Positions 33,701-46,430 are shown, numbered from the stretch's first letter. The stretch: 64,000 nucleotides of DNA from Lutjanus erythropterus (GCA_020091685.1 CM034597.1:1744646-1808645), one strand, 5' to 3'. The notes: generated by a model from the sequence alone, not told the origin. A program made the numbers and translations.

Positions 33701-36226
33701 GGGATATAATTTTTGAGGGCCAACATTTTCATTTGAAAATTATTTATTTTATCAGTAAGTATTGTTCAGTTTAGATTTTGAAAGCTTTCAACCATATTTT
33801 TAAATTAAGGTTGTGCATTCTGGGACAAGGGTGTTTTCTAGCACAGACAAAGTTTAGACATTAAAAAAAAAACATACATTTATGTATAACATATTGTAGC
33901 CACTGGCATCAGAACTACATCACTGCCCAAGTGTCTCATACTTCGCACAGTTAACACCCACAACCATCAAACAATCCAATCACAACTTTCCAAATCAACA
34001 GTGTAGTCTGAATCCAACCTCTGGAAAAACTACTAGTATGTGTCAGAGCCTCCAGTGTGTTTGTTGGTCAGTGGAGGAGGGAAATGCCAGCTTTACAGTC
34101 TTGTTCATGCTTCCGCAAGACACTGTGGAACGTGACCTATGAGCTGGCATGGAGACGTTTATGCTCAATATGTTGTTTGTTGCAGTATTTTCCAAAATGC
34201 CAGGGGGTGCACTGTCAAAATATTCAACCGGATGAACGTCATTATCCAACATGGCTGCTCCCGCTGACCAAAGCTCGTGTCTGCTGAGAAGAATTTATCT
34301 GTTTATAAGTGTGAAAAATGACAATGAGTTGATGCAAAACGAGATGTTCTATTACACGCAGAGAGATGTCTCAGTGGAGAATACAGCTGTATTTTGTGTC
34401 CTATCAACAAGGAAATGCAACTGCAGCAACATGTAGCAGCTAAAAGAATTTATATTTTTATAGTTGGTCCAGAACAAAGACACATAAAACACAATGAATA
34501 ATAAACTTAAAGTCTTGAGGTGGACACAAACACGACTATAATTGACATATCTTACAGCTGAATGTATAAATATGAACTGCTTCCTAACATGTCAAGTGAA
34601 GATGGACTGTTTGCTCACCTGTCCATCCAAAATAAAAACGAAATACATACGAAGGAGCAGCTTTTATTCCAGTAAGTCTGGTACCTGAACCCTGCTGTTT
34701 AACTCTTTTCCCACATAAACCAAAAATATTTTAATGTTTCAAATTAAATGATCCTGTCATCATATTTGTCATTCATAAATAAATCCTACTGATGTCAGAC
34801 TCATGATCAAAACATACAATCAAAAGTTAACAAAATCAAGTGACTATATTTCTGTGGGTATAAATGGATTTTGTAATTGTATTTATAATAATTTAGATGA
34901 AATGATGAAGGCTTCAAGAGTCTGGAAAATTTTTGTTCAGATACCTTGAAAGTGTTTTAATTTTACTCTTAAAAGGCTGTATGACCCCTGATGAGAGATT
35001 GGAGACTATTTCATGAGAATAATGATTTTTGAGGAGAGGATTCAACATACAGTGAGAGTTTTAACACTCTTTACTGTGTGTAAGAGTGCATGGACATCTG
35101 TAAATCTTTCTGTATCTGAGACATAGTGTCCAGTCACTTCATATGGTTTTTAACATATGCTTTTTGTATGTGCAATCCTGCTCACCCAGTCTTCCTCCAT
35201 GTTGAAATGAGAGGGCCAACACGTTACAAAAATTCAGAGGTGCACGACCAAGTGACACGACACCTTTTGGAGCCCACGTCATTTTTGTCATGTGCCAGGC
35301 AAAAATCCAGTTTACCTTGGCATCAGATCGCATTGCAAACTCTGCGTTGTTGTAGCTGCTGGTGTACAAGCAGAAGTCTCGCCTCTGCAGTCAGTGTCAG
35401 AAGGAATAAAACACTGGATTGTGTATTTCCCGGTCACAGTTTTCCCAGGAGTCACCGGTGTCGGTGAAGCTAAGGTTGTCACTGCCGGCCTGACTGACTG
35501 ACCTGAGATACCGTGAATACCTGGTCTACATATTGCACATATGAAAGACTGTTGGGTTTGCTGTTTAACTGTTAATAGAGACACTGTTATTTCTGTTTGT
35601 TTCCTGATTTGGTTTGGGGTTTTGAGAGGATCCGTGGTAAAACCCAGAGCGGACATTTTGAGTTGTGAAAAGTTGTGAACTAGATTGGACTGAACTGTGT
35701 TGGGTTTGTATGAAAACCATGGCAGTCCTTTTTACCTGAGTGGATTGAACTCTGAAGTGAGACTGTGGGACACTCACACACAAACACACTTCCATTTAGC
35801 TTTGCTGCTTTGTTTGCTTTTGTGAATACACCTTTTGAAAGCTCAATTGAGTTGTGGTCTGTCTGTTTGATTGTGCATTGCTGCATTTCTTGCTGAAATT
35901 ATTGAATTATTGGCTGCTTGCTCATTATTTGTATGGCTTGACAAAACTATTTTTGTTCTATTTTCTTATTATTGGTTAGACTTACCTCTGACTGGGACCC
36001 TATTTTATATATATAAATCCTTAAAGGATGAATTTTCACCAAAATTTGCAATTGCTGTTGATATTAATCCATTTTTGGTAGGACATGATTTTTTCCTGTC
36101 TCACTTGGAGGTGCAACTTAGTGAACATATTTTCCATATTTCCTCCTTTCCTGTGGCACAGCTCTTAACAATAAGTGGTCTATGCAACTTTTTGTGAAAA
36201 TAGAAAGTAAATGTAGTGTGTTCAGT

Positions 36227-36828
36227 TATTATCTACTCACCCTCATGCCAAATGAAGGTCAGGTTTAGTTTTTTAGTCCACAAAACACTGCTGGAGTTTC
36301 ACAGGAAAACTGTGTTGCAGAATCTGTCAGACAATGGAAGTGAATGGTGACCAGTTTTCAAATGTACAAAAAAACCCCAACTCAGAATTAAAACATAAAA
36401 ATGCCTCCATACTGCTTGTCTGGTGTAATCCAAGTCTCCTAAAGTCCCAACATGCCGAGTTGACTAAAAATATTATTTACACCATGTTTTTATCCTGAAT
36501 CTTCACCATAGATCCTTAGCTTGGAGCCACGTGCACATGCACACTGTCTGATCTCGGTGTCTGTTCTGTGATGATGTGCAAACGGTATGTCAGGACTTAA
36601 GGAGACTTGGATTATGCCAGAGGAACAGTATGGAGGCATTTCATTATTCTATTGTTTTTTTACATTTGAAAACTGGTCACCATTCACTCTCATTGTTTGG
36701 GAGATTGTGCAATACTGTTTTCCTGTGACACTCCAGCAGAGTTTAACTAACAAAATAACCCTGACCCTCAATCAGCATGAGGGTGAGTAGATAATGACTA
36801 AATTTTCATTTTTGGGTGAACTATCCCT
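36227..36828 (-). mobile_element. TTAA-flanked DNA element, AGGGATAGTTCACCC end
   Basis: On the minus strand the head at 36828 reads AGGGATAGTTCACCCAAAAA after TTAA (36829-36832). An inner inverted repeat TTATCTACTCACCCTCATG pairs the head with 36229-36247, where the outer part of the other end is missing. No coding. Confidence 0.65.
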
Positions 36829-38322
36829 TTAAAGATTACAGGAAGCACATTCTCAAAAGGAGCCAGTTTGACCTGCAATCTTACTTTGTGTAGACAATTA
36901 TACAACAGAGGTTTAAAGTCCTTCTCAAAAGACACTGTCTCAGACTTTTACTGTCTTTTTGTCACTTACATGTGTGGAATCATCAGTTTTATGTGCTAAT
37001 ATACTCTGTGTTTGTTTACACACTTCAGAAATCTGGTTACTCAAAGAAACCTGCTTCTGTGTGAATCTCAGTGCACAATACCTTGTTTCGGTCAGAAGAC
37101 AAAGACCCAAAAGACAGTCCCTCCAGGAGGCTGCAATGTTACGATCGCAACAACTGATGCAGTTTCAACCACTCCCTTTTTCTGCATGTTCTTGCAATCT
37201 TGTCCAGTCACTGCAACATTTCTGCAAATTTGACAGTTCTGCTTATCTTCCAGTGACTCCCACCAATCATAGCAGTCTCCTGCACAAAATCATACTTGTA
37301 CGGCTCAATGAACTGACTCCGTGTTTTATTATTTACAGGTTTTTTGTTATTATTTTGTTTTTTGGTCACAGGTACTGGAAAGAATACAAGTTTAGAAATC
37401 GTTACTAACATTCTCAATTCTCTGTACATGTCTACATTTTAGAATTTTGTGCCATATTGACTGAGTTTGAGCTCTAAAAATATTTTGCTTCTTTGTGGAA
37501 TACTCCCCAGGTGCACTTCTTCATTTACAAATAAATTTTGTTAGAATTTTTGCAATCTTGAAAAGAGTTATTATTCCTAGAATGAGTTGCCTTGGATTTG
37601 TAAATGAATTATACAAAAAATAAACCTTTTATGTAAATTTTACTTGCTGGCACAATTTCATTGTAAAAAAATAAAAATAAATATTGCAACATGCATCACA
37701 ATTTTTTTAGAAAAGCTGCCATTTAACCAGGCATTTCAGGCTGCACAGATCCCAAAACAAGCCTGTGAAATCCTGGAGGGACTGACATTAAGACATTAAG
37801 TTCATGCAACAGGTCATTTATTGGATTCCTCCTCTACCTCTGACCTCAAGTTGAAACCATGTGTGTCTTATTTCAATTGTAGTAGTGTGTGGTGTGAGTG
37901 CCTGTGTCAGAGCAGACTGACGGCACAAACATTTTAACCACAGCTAGCTGGCCTGTCTGCCCGTGCAGAGAGCAGCTGTACACACGCCCCGCAAATCAGG
38001 TTGTGGGTTGCCAGGTAGCAATGACAGATGGGTTGAAATTGTATGTAGTGTATGGTGTGTGTGTAGATTTTGTGACGTTACAGACAAGTGTTTGCAAGCC
38101 CCCTCAACACATATGTACATTTACAGCCTATAAATAAAATCTGCTTGTAACTGTGAAATACTCAACACAGGATAATGAAAGGGATGTGCTGGAGAGGACG
38201 CACATAACTCTGCAATGTTTGGCTGTATTTGAAAGCATCTGAGTCTTAAATAGTTTTCCACATATAGTCTACCCCTAAAAATCACGTCATTTTGTGTATG
38301 CCCACTACTCATAACCCTAGAG

Positions 38323-38782
38323 CAGACCTGGGCAAAATGTGGCCCGGGGACCAGTTATGGCCCTCTGGAAGGTTTCATGTGGCCCACAAGACCATCATAG
38401 AAATACCAAAAATTAAAAATCTAGACTTTTATTTTGTAAGGTGTCAGTGCTGTGTTTGTTGGTAATGATATTGACTTGTATCTTTTATATTAAACTCTAA
38501 CTTTATTCACACAGTGCTGAACATCCATGTTGTTTATGCTGTTGTTCTTCTGCTTTTGCTGCTACTATCGTTACAACCTGTATGCAGCCTGCATGCTTTA
38601 CACAAAACATTAGTCCACAGTTCATCACATGGTAATTCAGAAAGGATGATCAACAGTAGAAGTGTCCTATGTGGAACACTTCTGACCATTCCATTATTTG
38701 AGATTTGGACATTATTAGGAGCTTGCGTCATCTGTGTCTGGACCACGGCAGCCTGATCAATTTCTCATGTGGCCCACCCCTG
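38323..38782. mobile_element. hAT-type non-autonomous element, 460 bp
   Basis: Ends CAGACCTGGGCAAAATGTGG and, inverted, CAGGGGTGGGCCACATGAG. Flanks CCCTAGAG (38315-38322) and CCCTAGGA (38783-38790) look like a decayed 8-bp duplication. No hAT transposase domain inside. Confidence 0.7.
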
Positions 38783-38994
38783 CCCTAGGAGTACATGTAC
38801 CCCAGTTTGGGTATAGCGGAGCTAGGACATGTATGCACAGAAAGTTTAAGATGAATCTACTTCAATTTATAAACTTGCAGTTTTATGCTAGCTGACAATA
38901 CATTTAAACCCAGCTGACAGGCTTCAGCAGAGTATTATGGTCCTGTTCCAGCACACACAAAGTGAGTTGTATTGGCTCTGAGGAGTCATCATAC

Positions 38995-39155
38995 CCTGTC
39001 TTTGCAAAGTTTGTCCAGTAGGTCATGACCACAGCACTGAGCATCACGTCGTTCTTGGAGAAGTTGCAGGGAAACAGCTCTGTCGGTCCGATCATCGGCA
39101 GGCCAAACACATACGGGATCTCATCTCCATGTGCTGCATCTGCCCACGGTGGTAC
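38995..39155 (-). CDS. nlgn1: nlgn1 coding exon, AAHGDE to NFAKTG
   Basis: The 161-nt exon runs from the acceptor CATTAG|GTACCA to the donor ACAGG|GTATGA. It reads [20 protein letters not shown], then [20 protein letters not shown] and [10 protein letters not shown] plus two bases of Gly. AAHGDE covers the position of the cholinesterase catalytic His. CNFS holds a Cys and an N-F-S sequon that match a conserved glycosylated disulfide region. The upstream intron (40931-39156, phase 0) is one of the extra introns; the downstream 7.5-kb intron matches, to my memory, the ancient vertebrate junction before DPNQPVPQ. Confidence 0.94.
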
Positions 39156-40931
39156 CTAATGAGCAGCAGATGAATCAAATCAGATCAGCATTATTACATT
39201 TATGTGACAGACACAGGACATTGAAAGGGATTAGTTTTGCTGCTGACAGAATGGATACTGTGACGCACACAGATCAAAGAAGCTGGGAAACAACATTTTT
39301 TGAGAGAGAACAGGGGAAATGAGATAAGTTTTTAATATTTTTGCAACCATATCTGGACCATTATTGAGTGTATTACAGAGACAGACAAGATGAGAAATAA
39401 AGGGATGGAACAGGAGGGCTTTGAGCTGAATTCCAAACTAAAATATTGAAGTATCTTATGTGCTGAAGCCTGTTGAATAAGAAAATATGGCAAAAGAGAA
39501 TGTGGGGATTTAATAACCACTCCTCATTCTCCTTCAGGACTGAATAATTAGTCAGAGCGGAAGTGTATAAGCCAAAAACTAAATATGCAGAAAGTAGTTG
39601 CACAAGTAAAACTAAGAGTAAGTAATAGTTAAGGAGACAAAACAAAAAAAAAAAACTGTCACTTCTTTGGCTACAAACTAGTTAAATCAGACCTGATTTG
39701 TGCCATGATGCAGTAATGTCTCTTTGTACAATGAAGCAATCTGCCTTCATGTCACAAAGCAATTAAATTTTGGGCTCTAAAACAATCAGAAGCAGATTTC
39801 TTCCCAAATCTGACACAAAGAAACCTAATCTAAAACTTTCTGTGAAGGCCCTAACAGACTGCCTGCTTTTCAGTAACGCTCTTGTTGGATTACGGTAATT
39901 ACAGAAAACTAAACTGGGTACAATCATTCATTCATTTAAAGCCTTGAAGTGAGTTGAAGCTGCAAAAACACCACTTTCAGAGGTGGTGCGATTTATACAA
40001 TGTCAATAAAAAGACACAAATGGATGCAAAAACATGCTGATATATCTTCATACTCCACTTCAGGACTGTACAGATCAATGACAGGATGAACTAGCGTTGG
40101 TAAGTTCTAAGATTGCAGAGCCTGAGCACTCACAAATACAGATGCTCTAAAGGCTCACTTATGACCCATTTACATACATGTTATCTACACTGCCTCCATG
40201 ACTCTCGGCAGTACTGCTTCACTCCATCGGTATCTGTAAGCTTTCAGAAAACGTGCATATATATGGACAAAATGAATGCAGAGTGCAGACAGAGGGCTCC
40301 TTCTGTTTATATAGTCATACTATCATGGCTGTTAGCGGTTTGTTCAAGTGTTGTAAAAATTTGCTTTGTGCTCAATTTAAATGCTGGTGCGTTCATCAAT
40401 GCCCTTTCAGTTCATTAATTCAGTCTTGTATTAGCTGTGTTTCCATCAATGGATTTTTGAAATCAAAACAGGTAAAAAGAGTATAATCGGAGATGGAAAC
40501 TCACCTCCCTAATATGTTCTGACATGATGAGCTATTTCAGAAGAAGATTCAGAGGAAGATTCAGAAGAAGAAGAAGATTCAGAAGAAGATTTATTGGAAG
40601 AAGATTCAGAAGATTTGCAGCCTAGTTTAGGTGCTCTAAACCAGTTGATGGAAACACTCCTAATTCACTTTTCTTTTTTCTTTTTTACGACGTTTCAAAA
40701 GTTTGTTTCAAATTTGCTTGACAATTAGATTGAAGCATGGCTAGTCTTCATGTTAGCCAATATCTATTTGGGACATTTGAGTCACCCTAATTAGTTGATG
40801 CAGCGTGAGTAACTGATATAAAATACTACAAGCTTTACCCGGGGAGGCAAAGAAAACAAACCAGAAGTATTTTGTAACTTAAATCACATTAATGATGATC
40901 CATGAAGTAATTATGGTTACCAGACACCCAC
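39156..40931 (-). other. nlgn1: nlgn1 1776-bp intron
   Basis: Donor GTGGGTG, acceptor CATTAG, phase 0. It contains the AGAAGATT-rich tract at 40538. Not expected from the mammalian gene. Confidence 0.88.
40538..40615. repeat. (AGAAGATTC)n purine-rich tract
   Basis: Imperfect tandem AGAAGATTC over 78 bp. In nlgn1 transcript sense it reads GAATCTTCT repeats, a CU-rich tract about 315-395 nt past a donor. Confidence 0.8.
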
Positions 40932-41293
40932 CTGTTCTGTCTGACAGTGGTGGTAGAAAGCATAGAAGTATGTCGGTGACCCAAAGCTGGAGTGCAGGTC
41001 GGCTGTGGCGACGGCCGGTGCCACCCACTGGTGATCAGTGAAAAGGGCCAGCAGTGTCTTGCGGCGAGTCTCTGGGTTGTGCCTGTCGGCCCAGTCTGTG
41101 TACATGAACTTGATGGTCTCTCGGAGGATGTCTTTACCCTCTGGGTACCCGTAGAGGTCATCCACAAAGCTGGACACAGCGTAGTCGAAGTCGTTAGCCT
41201 GGACACCGTTTTCGTTGTCCACGATAAGCTCCACGAACTTAAGGCCTTCACCCTGGTTAACTCCCAGCATGATGTCGTAGTTGAGGAACTCAC
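40932..41293 (-). CDS. nlgn1: nlgn1 coding exon, neurexin-binding loop and core
   Basis: The 362-nt exon follows TTTTTCTAG and opens with the rest of the Gly codon and [16 protein letters not shown]. In mammalian neuroligin-1 the QGEFLNYD segment supplies main calcium-dependent contacts with the neurexin LNS domain; every residue is kept here. It continues through [36 protein letters not shown], and [18 protein letters not shown], and ends phase 0 at the donor CAG|GTGGGTG. The Cys in YHHC belongs to a conserved disulfide region. Antisense open frames across this exon are shadows. Confidence 0.95.
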
Positions 41294-41379
41294 CTAGAAA
41301 AAGATGGTGCAGATGGTTGTTAAAAGGAACAGATTTAGGACAAGAACATAGCTGGAAATTTCTCAAAATGAGCTGATAC
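41294..41379 (-). other. nlgn1: nlgn1 86-bp intron in the neurexin-binding loop codon
   Basis: GTATCAG donor, TTTTTCTAG acceptor, phase 1. It splits the Gly codon of EQGEFLNYD. Confidence 0.93.
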
Positions 41380-41646
41380 CTTGTTCCATGAGTATCTGAG
41401 GGTCATCAGGTATAACATCTCCATCGATAACGGGCCCAAAGGCAATGTGGTAGCGGGCCGGCTGGATGTCTTGATCCACCAGCTCCTTGTAATGTTTTCT
41501 CTGAAGACACACCACAAGCTCAACTGTGTCCTCCAGATTACAGCCCACTTTACGGGCCAGCATCCGGGCGTACTTGGCGGGCTGGAAACTGACAGCCCAG
41601 CTGGACAGAGCTGTGCCACTCTGAGCGATGGCCCTCTGGAACAGGC
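41380..41646 (-). CDS. nlgn1: nlgn1 coding exon, cholinesterase-like domain ([10 protein letters not shown])
   Basis: The 267-nt exon starts after TCTCCAG, completes a Gly codon, and reads [20 protein letters not shown], then the helix with the ARKVGCN cysteine, the [16 protein letters not shown] stretch, and [18 protein letters not shown], ending MEQ. The donor is ACAAG|GTATCAG, phase 1, inside the codon for the Gly that begins the neurexin-binding loop. As I recall, the mammalian gene has a single 790-nt exon here; 267 plus the next two exons (362 and 161) equals exactly 790. So the two following introns look lineage-specific. The next intron is only 86 bp, near the short end for fish. Confidence 0.95.
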
Positions 41647-42219
41647 CTGGAGACAGAAGCAGCAGAGGGGGGTGAGGAGGGAAGAAAGAAGGAAATTACA
41701 ACTTGGAACAAAAAAATTGAATTTGAGGGCATCAATTACCCACAAATACATGTTGACACAGCTGCAACTAAAAAAGAAGGAAATGGGTTGAGAGTCAGGC
41801 AGGAGATCAAGATGAAGCAAAATAAAGTGTAAGGGCTCAAACTGACTCTCTCTAAAGGCGAGGTGCCAGAAATATGACCTGGATAAAACAAATAAGGGTT
41901 AACAATCTCTGAAGAGACAAAACCACTGCAAAATAACCTATAAATAACACAATCACTGAACCATCCATTTACTGAACAGATGATGAACAGCCTGAGATGT
42001 CTTTCAGTGTCTCCACATTCAGCCTGTCTGTTGTCATTACATGTGCATTACAATATACAGATCACAGTGGATCTATAAAATGCCCAAAACGTTTCTGTAT
42101 TTTAGAACTGAACAAGAATATAGTATTTTATTTCTTTATGATTCTAATATGTCGAGATCTAAAAGTTACCTCAGTATAAAATATGGTGAAATTGTTTAGC
42201 CTAATGTAGTGTTTTTAGG

Positions 42220-42525
42220 GTGGCAGCTAATGATTATTTTCATCACAGATTGATTGGTTGATTAGTTTCTCAGTTAATCAATTAGTTGTATGGTCCATGA
42301 ATGTAAGAAAATGGTGATTATTTTTTCTTTAAATCAAAGTCCAAGATGACGTCCTCAAATGACCACAACTCAAAAATATTCAGTTTACTGTCGGAGAGAA
42401 GTTGAAGAAGCTGAAATCAGAGAATTTCTTCCTTTTTTAAAGAAAAAATGATTAATCAGCTATCAAAATAGATGCAGATTAATTTAATAGTTGATCAATA
42501 ATAGATTAATCATTGCCACTCTGTT
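42220..42525 (+). mobile_element. Fish MITE, 'GATGACGTCCTCAAATG' family, copy 2
   Basis: Starts TAGGGTGGCAGCTAATGATT, contains CCAAGATGACGTCCTCAAAT and ATTCAGTTTACTGTCGGAGA, and ends AGATTAATCATTGCCACTCT. Opposite orientation to 141-422. Confidence 0.75.
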
Positions 42526-42584
42526 TGATGTTTGTTGTTAGGTTTATTAGTTTGTCCAGCTGTTCCTTCTTTTATTGTGTGAAA

Positions 42585-42613
42585 CTGATTGATTGATTGA
42601 TTGATTGATTGAT
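42585..42613. repeat. (TGAT)n short tandem repeat
   Basis: About seven GATT units. Confidence 0.8.
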
Positions 42614-42694
42614 TTAAAGACAAAAAATGTTGAAACTTCCACCCAGTGAAGTATTTTTTCATGATGGCCATGATGATTAATTGGCAGCTGTGTG

Positions 42695-42870
42695 TGCACT
42701 GTGCAAAACTGTAATCCTGCTAATAATCCACATTTATACTAAATGTGTCTGTAATCTGATTACATCTTTTTTTTTTATGTGTATCTGTAATAGAATGAAG
42801 GCACCTTTTTGTTTTGAGGATATGTAATCCATTGTTCTACAAGCCTGGTAACTAGTTACTTTTCAGATGC
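42695..42870 (-). repeat. Dispersed repeat, GTAAC/ATTAC type, copy 2
   Basis: Shares motif order with 7084-7215 in opposite orientation. Confidence 0.4.
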
Positions 42871-43958
42871 TGTTTTTTTTCATATCCTTCCTGCCCAGTA
42901 AAAATCCTGTATCTCTAAATTTAGCCTTAGCAATAGGGTTCTGACAATACTGTTTTAAAATAGAAGTCTGATCCAGATGATTTTTGTACTGAAGCTGCTG
43001 CTTGACAATATTCTGCACAGTGTTCAGTATATTTAAATATCATAATACTCATCATAATGACTACTCTGCATTTTTTTGACACCTTGAAAAGTCATCCAGT
43101 GGGCCAGATGTGATCCCCTGCCGTATTAGCTTGTAGTTGTATTGTAAGAAGATGATCAGTGAAGAGGCTCAGAACACGTGTGCTACTTAAAGAAAATACA
43201 GAAATTGTTTTTTTTTTTTTTTTGTTCTTTCACCTCTATTTACTTATTACAACACAAATTTAATTCTGAGGTAACTTTCTGATTACAGCTCTATGATCAT
43301 ATATGTTCCTGCAAATTTGTTAATGTGTGGAAGAAAAATAATAAAGATGTCTGTTCAGACAAATATCAAATAATGAAGGTGGAGGCACAGGTGTTGTTGT
43401 TGATTGTTAGGTGTCTTAATCCATAATGTCAATTACTGATATGTAAATCTCAGTTCTCACAAGTGGAAATATCAATTGTTGATATAATAGAATTGAAAAA
43501 ATAGAATTCTGACTGACAGCAATGTTCATTGTTGACATCTAAAATTGTTCTTACATTACAGACATCATAAATACAATTCTATATACCTACAGTTCATTTC
43601 TCACAGTCAAAAAGTCTTTTTGTTTGAGTGCTGTTTTCTAATAACTACACTGTCCAGCTGTTTTAGGACATCACTGAGACTTTTTTAAGTGCAAAACTTT
43701 TTTCTGTCATTTTTAAAAATTTACATCGTCAGCCTGACCCAGTGAGTCTGGGGCTCAGTGCTTCAGACAGGGTAGAGAAGTCAGAAAGATCTGAGAGAAG
43801 AACTAACACATTGTTGGTTTTGTTTTTTCAGTTGAAATATTGAGAATAACGTCAGCCTTAATTTTGACTGATTTCAAATTTATATGTGCAATAACTTTGT
43901 TGAATTAAACAACACAATGCTGCTGGTACCTGACTTTCTTGTCTGAATTTGCATTTAA

Positions 43959-43961
<3 letters not shown>

Positions 43962-43999
<38 letters not shown>

Positions 44000-44006
44000 T
44001 ATATAC
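43962..44006. repeat. (TA)n microsatellite
   Basis: About 20 TA units with one CA interruption. Confidence 0.9.
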
Positions 44007-45474
44007 AAAAGGCAAGAAAAATATATTCATTTTGACCTATTTGGAGATGCATTCTGGTTGCTTTGCAAGTACCATCGTCTCTGTCAATAAAACTTAACAA
44101 GTGGTCTCAATTTCCAATTTCTTGACATTAAAATACAAATAATTAATTGGACACAAGTAAACATTAAGTAGGGGAGACCAGGGACAGTTTTACCACTTTT
44201 TGTCTCAGCAACTATAACTCACTGAACTTTTGTGTTAAAGTTCTCAGATGTTGAAACAAAGTACTCTTACTTATTACAAACAGCAATATTTACAACTTTT
44301 TTGTTTTTTATTTTTCTACTCGTTTCTGGCCTTTTCCCATAGACTGTGATTATTTTTTGTGATGGTTGGTGGTGGAAATTTGTTATTATAAATGTATAAA
44401 TACCACATTTATAATCTTGATAAATATATAAATACATTTGTCTGTTTGTCCGTTCTAGTATTTATATCATTCTGGCCTTTCTTGTGTTAAAGATTTTTGT
44501 GTTTTCTAAATCCCAATCTCTTTCATCCCTTTTCTGAACGTGGTAGTTGAGTCTGTACATGAAACAGCATTGATAGCAGCATATTTTAATTTTATTTTTG
44601 CTTCTTTGCTTTGATCAGATGAAACACAGTGAAAGCGATTCTCTTTCCAGATTTCTTTTCTTTCAAATGTAAAATTTAAAGGACTACACTTAGACGGCAC
44701 CCTTTTTGTTGCTCCCAATGCATCTGACCTTATTCTTCAATCGTGTACAGACAAACACGTTGAGGAGATAAGTCAACTCACATTGTTCTGCTATTTTTAT
44801 CAGCTGACAGAACAAAGTCTCCTGCAGGGCAGTCAGTACTTTACATCTACTGTAGCGTTGTGTTCATTATGTATGTATGGTGTGTATCTACCTGCCTTCA
44901 AAACAAGATTATACTTCATCCAAATTCATTCAAATTAGTCGGGGTGTGTTGACACTTAGCATGCTTGGAGCAGTTTACTTCACCTCTAGAGTTTATTCTC
45001 TGTAAAAGTAATATAGCAAACTCTTTTATCAGTGGTGGACTCAGCAAACCCACAAATCTATAATATAATTTTGACTATAGCAAATCTAATTAAAAACATC
45101 TGCAATTCATTTCTCAGCAGAAACATCTACAGTTGCACTTAACAGACACGATAAATGGAATTCTGAATATCTAAAATTCAATTTTTGCAAGAGAAAACAT
45201 GCTTGTTACAACTGTAAAGTGTTACATTTAATGAGACTCTGTTTTCTACTTTGTTTGGCCAGGTGAAAACAGTGTCATTTGAACTCACCATCTCAGTTCA
45301 GTGTTGTAGTTATGGTTGATGTAAGAAAAACAGCGACATGAGAAGAAACAGCTGCATATAAACACAAAATCCTACCTCACATGTAGCCAAAACCAAAAAC
45401 AGCATCAGCAGAGCTTTACTGAACTGTGTTGGATTTCCAGTTTCAGTGTCATTTATATTTGTATTACTCTAGAA

Positions 45475-45860
45475 CAGTGTTTCTCAAACTTTTTTCCAGG
45501 GGACCCACTTTTTAAAAATGACAAACAATCGTGACCCAATTAACAATAAACCTTAACAAGGTTCCTGATACATGTTCAAACTTTAGAAATGAGAAATAAA
45601 TGCATTTAGAATGAGTGTACAGGCCATCTCATTGTTTTTATTTCCTCTTATCAGGAAAACAATACAGGACATTTTAGCCTGCTTCATAAATGAGACAAAA
45701 TAGCTGCATTTAGATGGAATTAACAGGTTTTTATTTTTTCCTGTCATCAGGAAAACAATATACACATTTTTAATGCTTCAATTTGCAGAATTTCCTCCAA
45801 AGTCTTTTATTTATTTGGGGACCCAAATAAAACCTCTCACAATCCACCTGTGGGTTCTGA
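45475..45860 (+). mobile_element. hAT-like element fragment
   Basis: Left end CAGTGTTTCTCAAACTTTTT, then GGGGACCCACTT, typical of hAT 'cagtgtttctcaaac' termini. A GTGGGTTCTGACG stretch near 45851 may be the decayed other side. No right terminus found. Confidence 0.5.
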
Positions 45861-46124
45861 CGAAGTCTTTGGAAATGACTGCTCCTGATTTAAAATTTTG
45901 GCAGGTACCTCCTTCTATACTCAGCAATGGTTGAATTTTTACATTCACACAAAACATGATATTCATCCCCCAACATTTTTCATTACATAAAGTACAACAC
46001 CTTTTATCCCTTTCCAGGGATCCTCTGCACCAGACACCCACACTGTGTCACACTCCTCAGGTGCACATGCAGGAATACTGCATATATATTTAAATACACA
46101 TGAAGATCCTGTGTGAATTCCTCA

Positions 46125-46430
<306 letters not shown>

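Larger units (their letters stand above)
31481..38994 (-). other. nlgn1: nlgn1 7.5-kb intron
   Basis: Donor GTATGA, acceptor TTGTCCAG, splitting the Gly of KTGDPN. It holds a SINE (33496), a TTAA element (36227) and a hAT element (38323). 32340-32600 looks unique and could be conserved non-coding sequence. This intron should match the ancestral vertebrate one. Confidence 0.85.

Noticed and set aside
40889-41293. 134-codon minus-strand frame in another phase
   Set aside because: Alternative frame of the 362-nt nlgn1 exon; the neuroligin frame is unambiguous.
41381-41791. 136-codon plus-strand frame
   Set aside because: Antisense shadow of an nlgn1 exon extending into intron.
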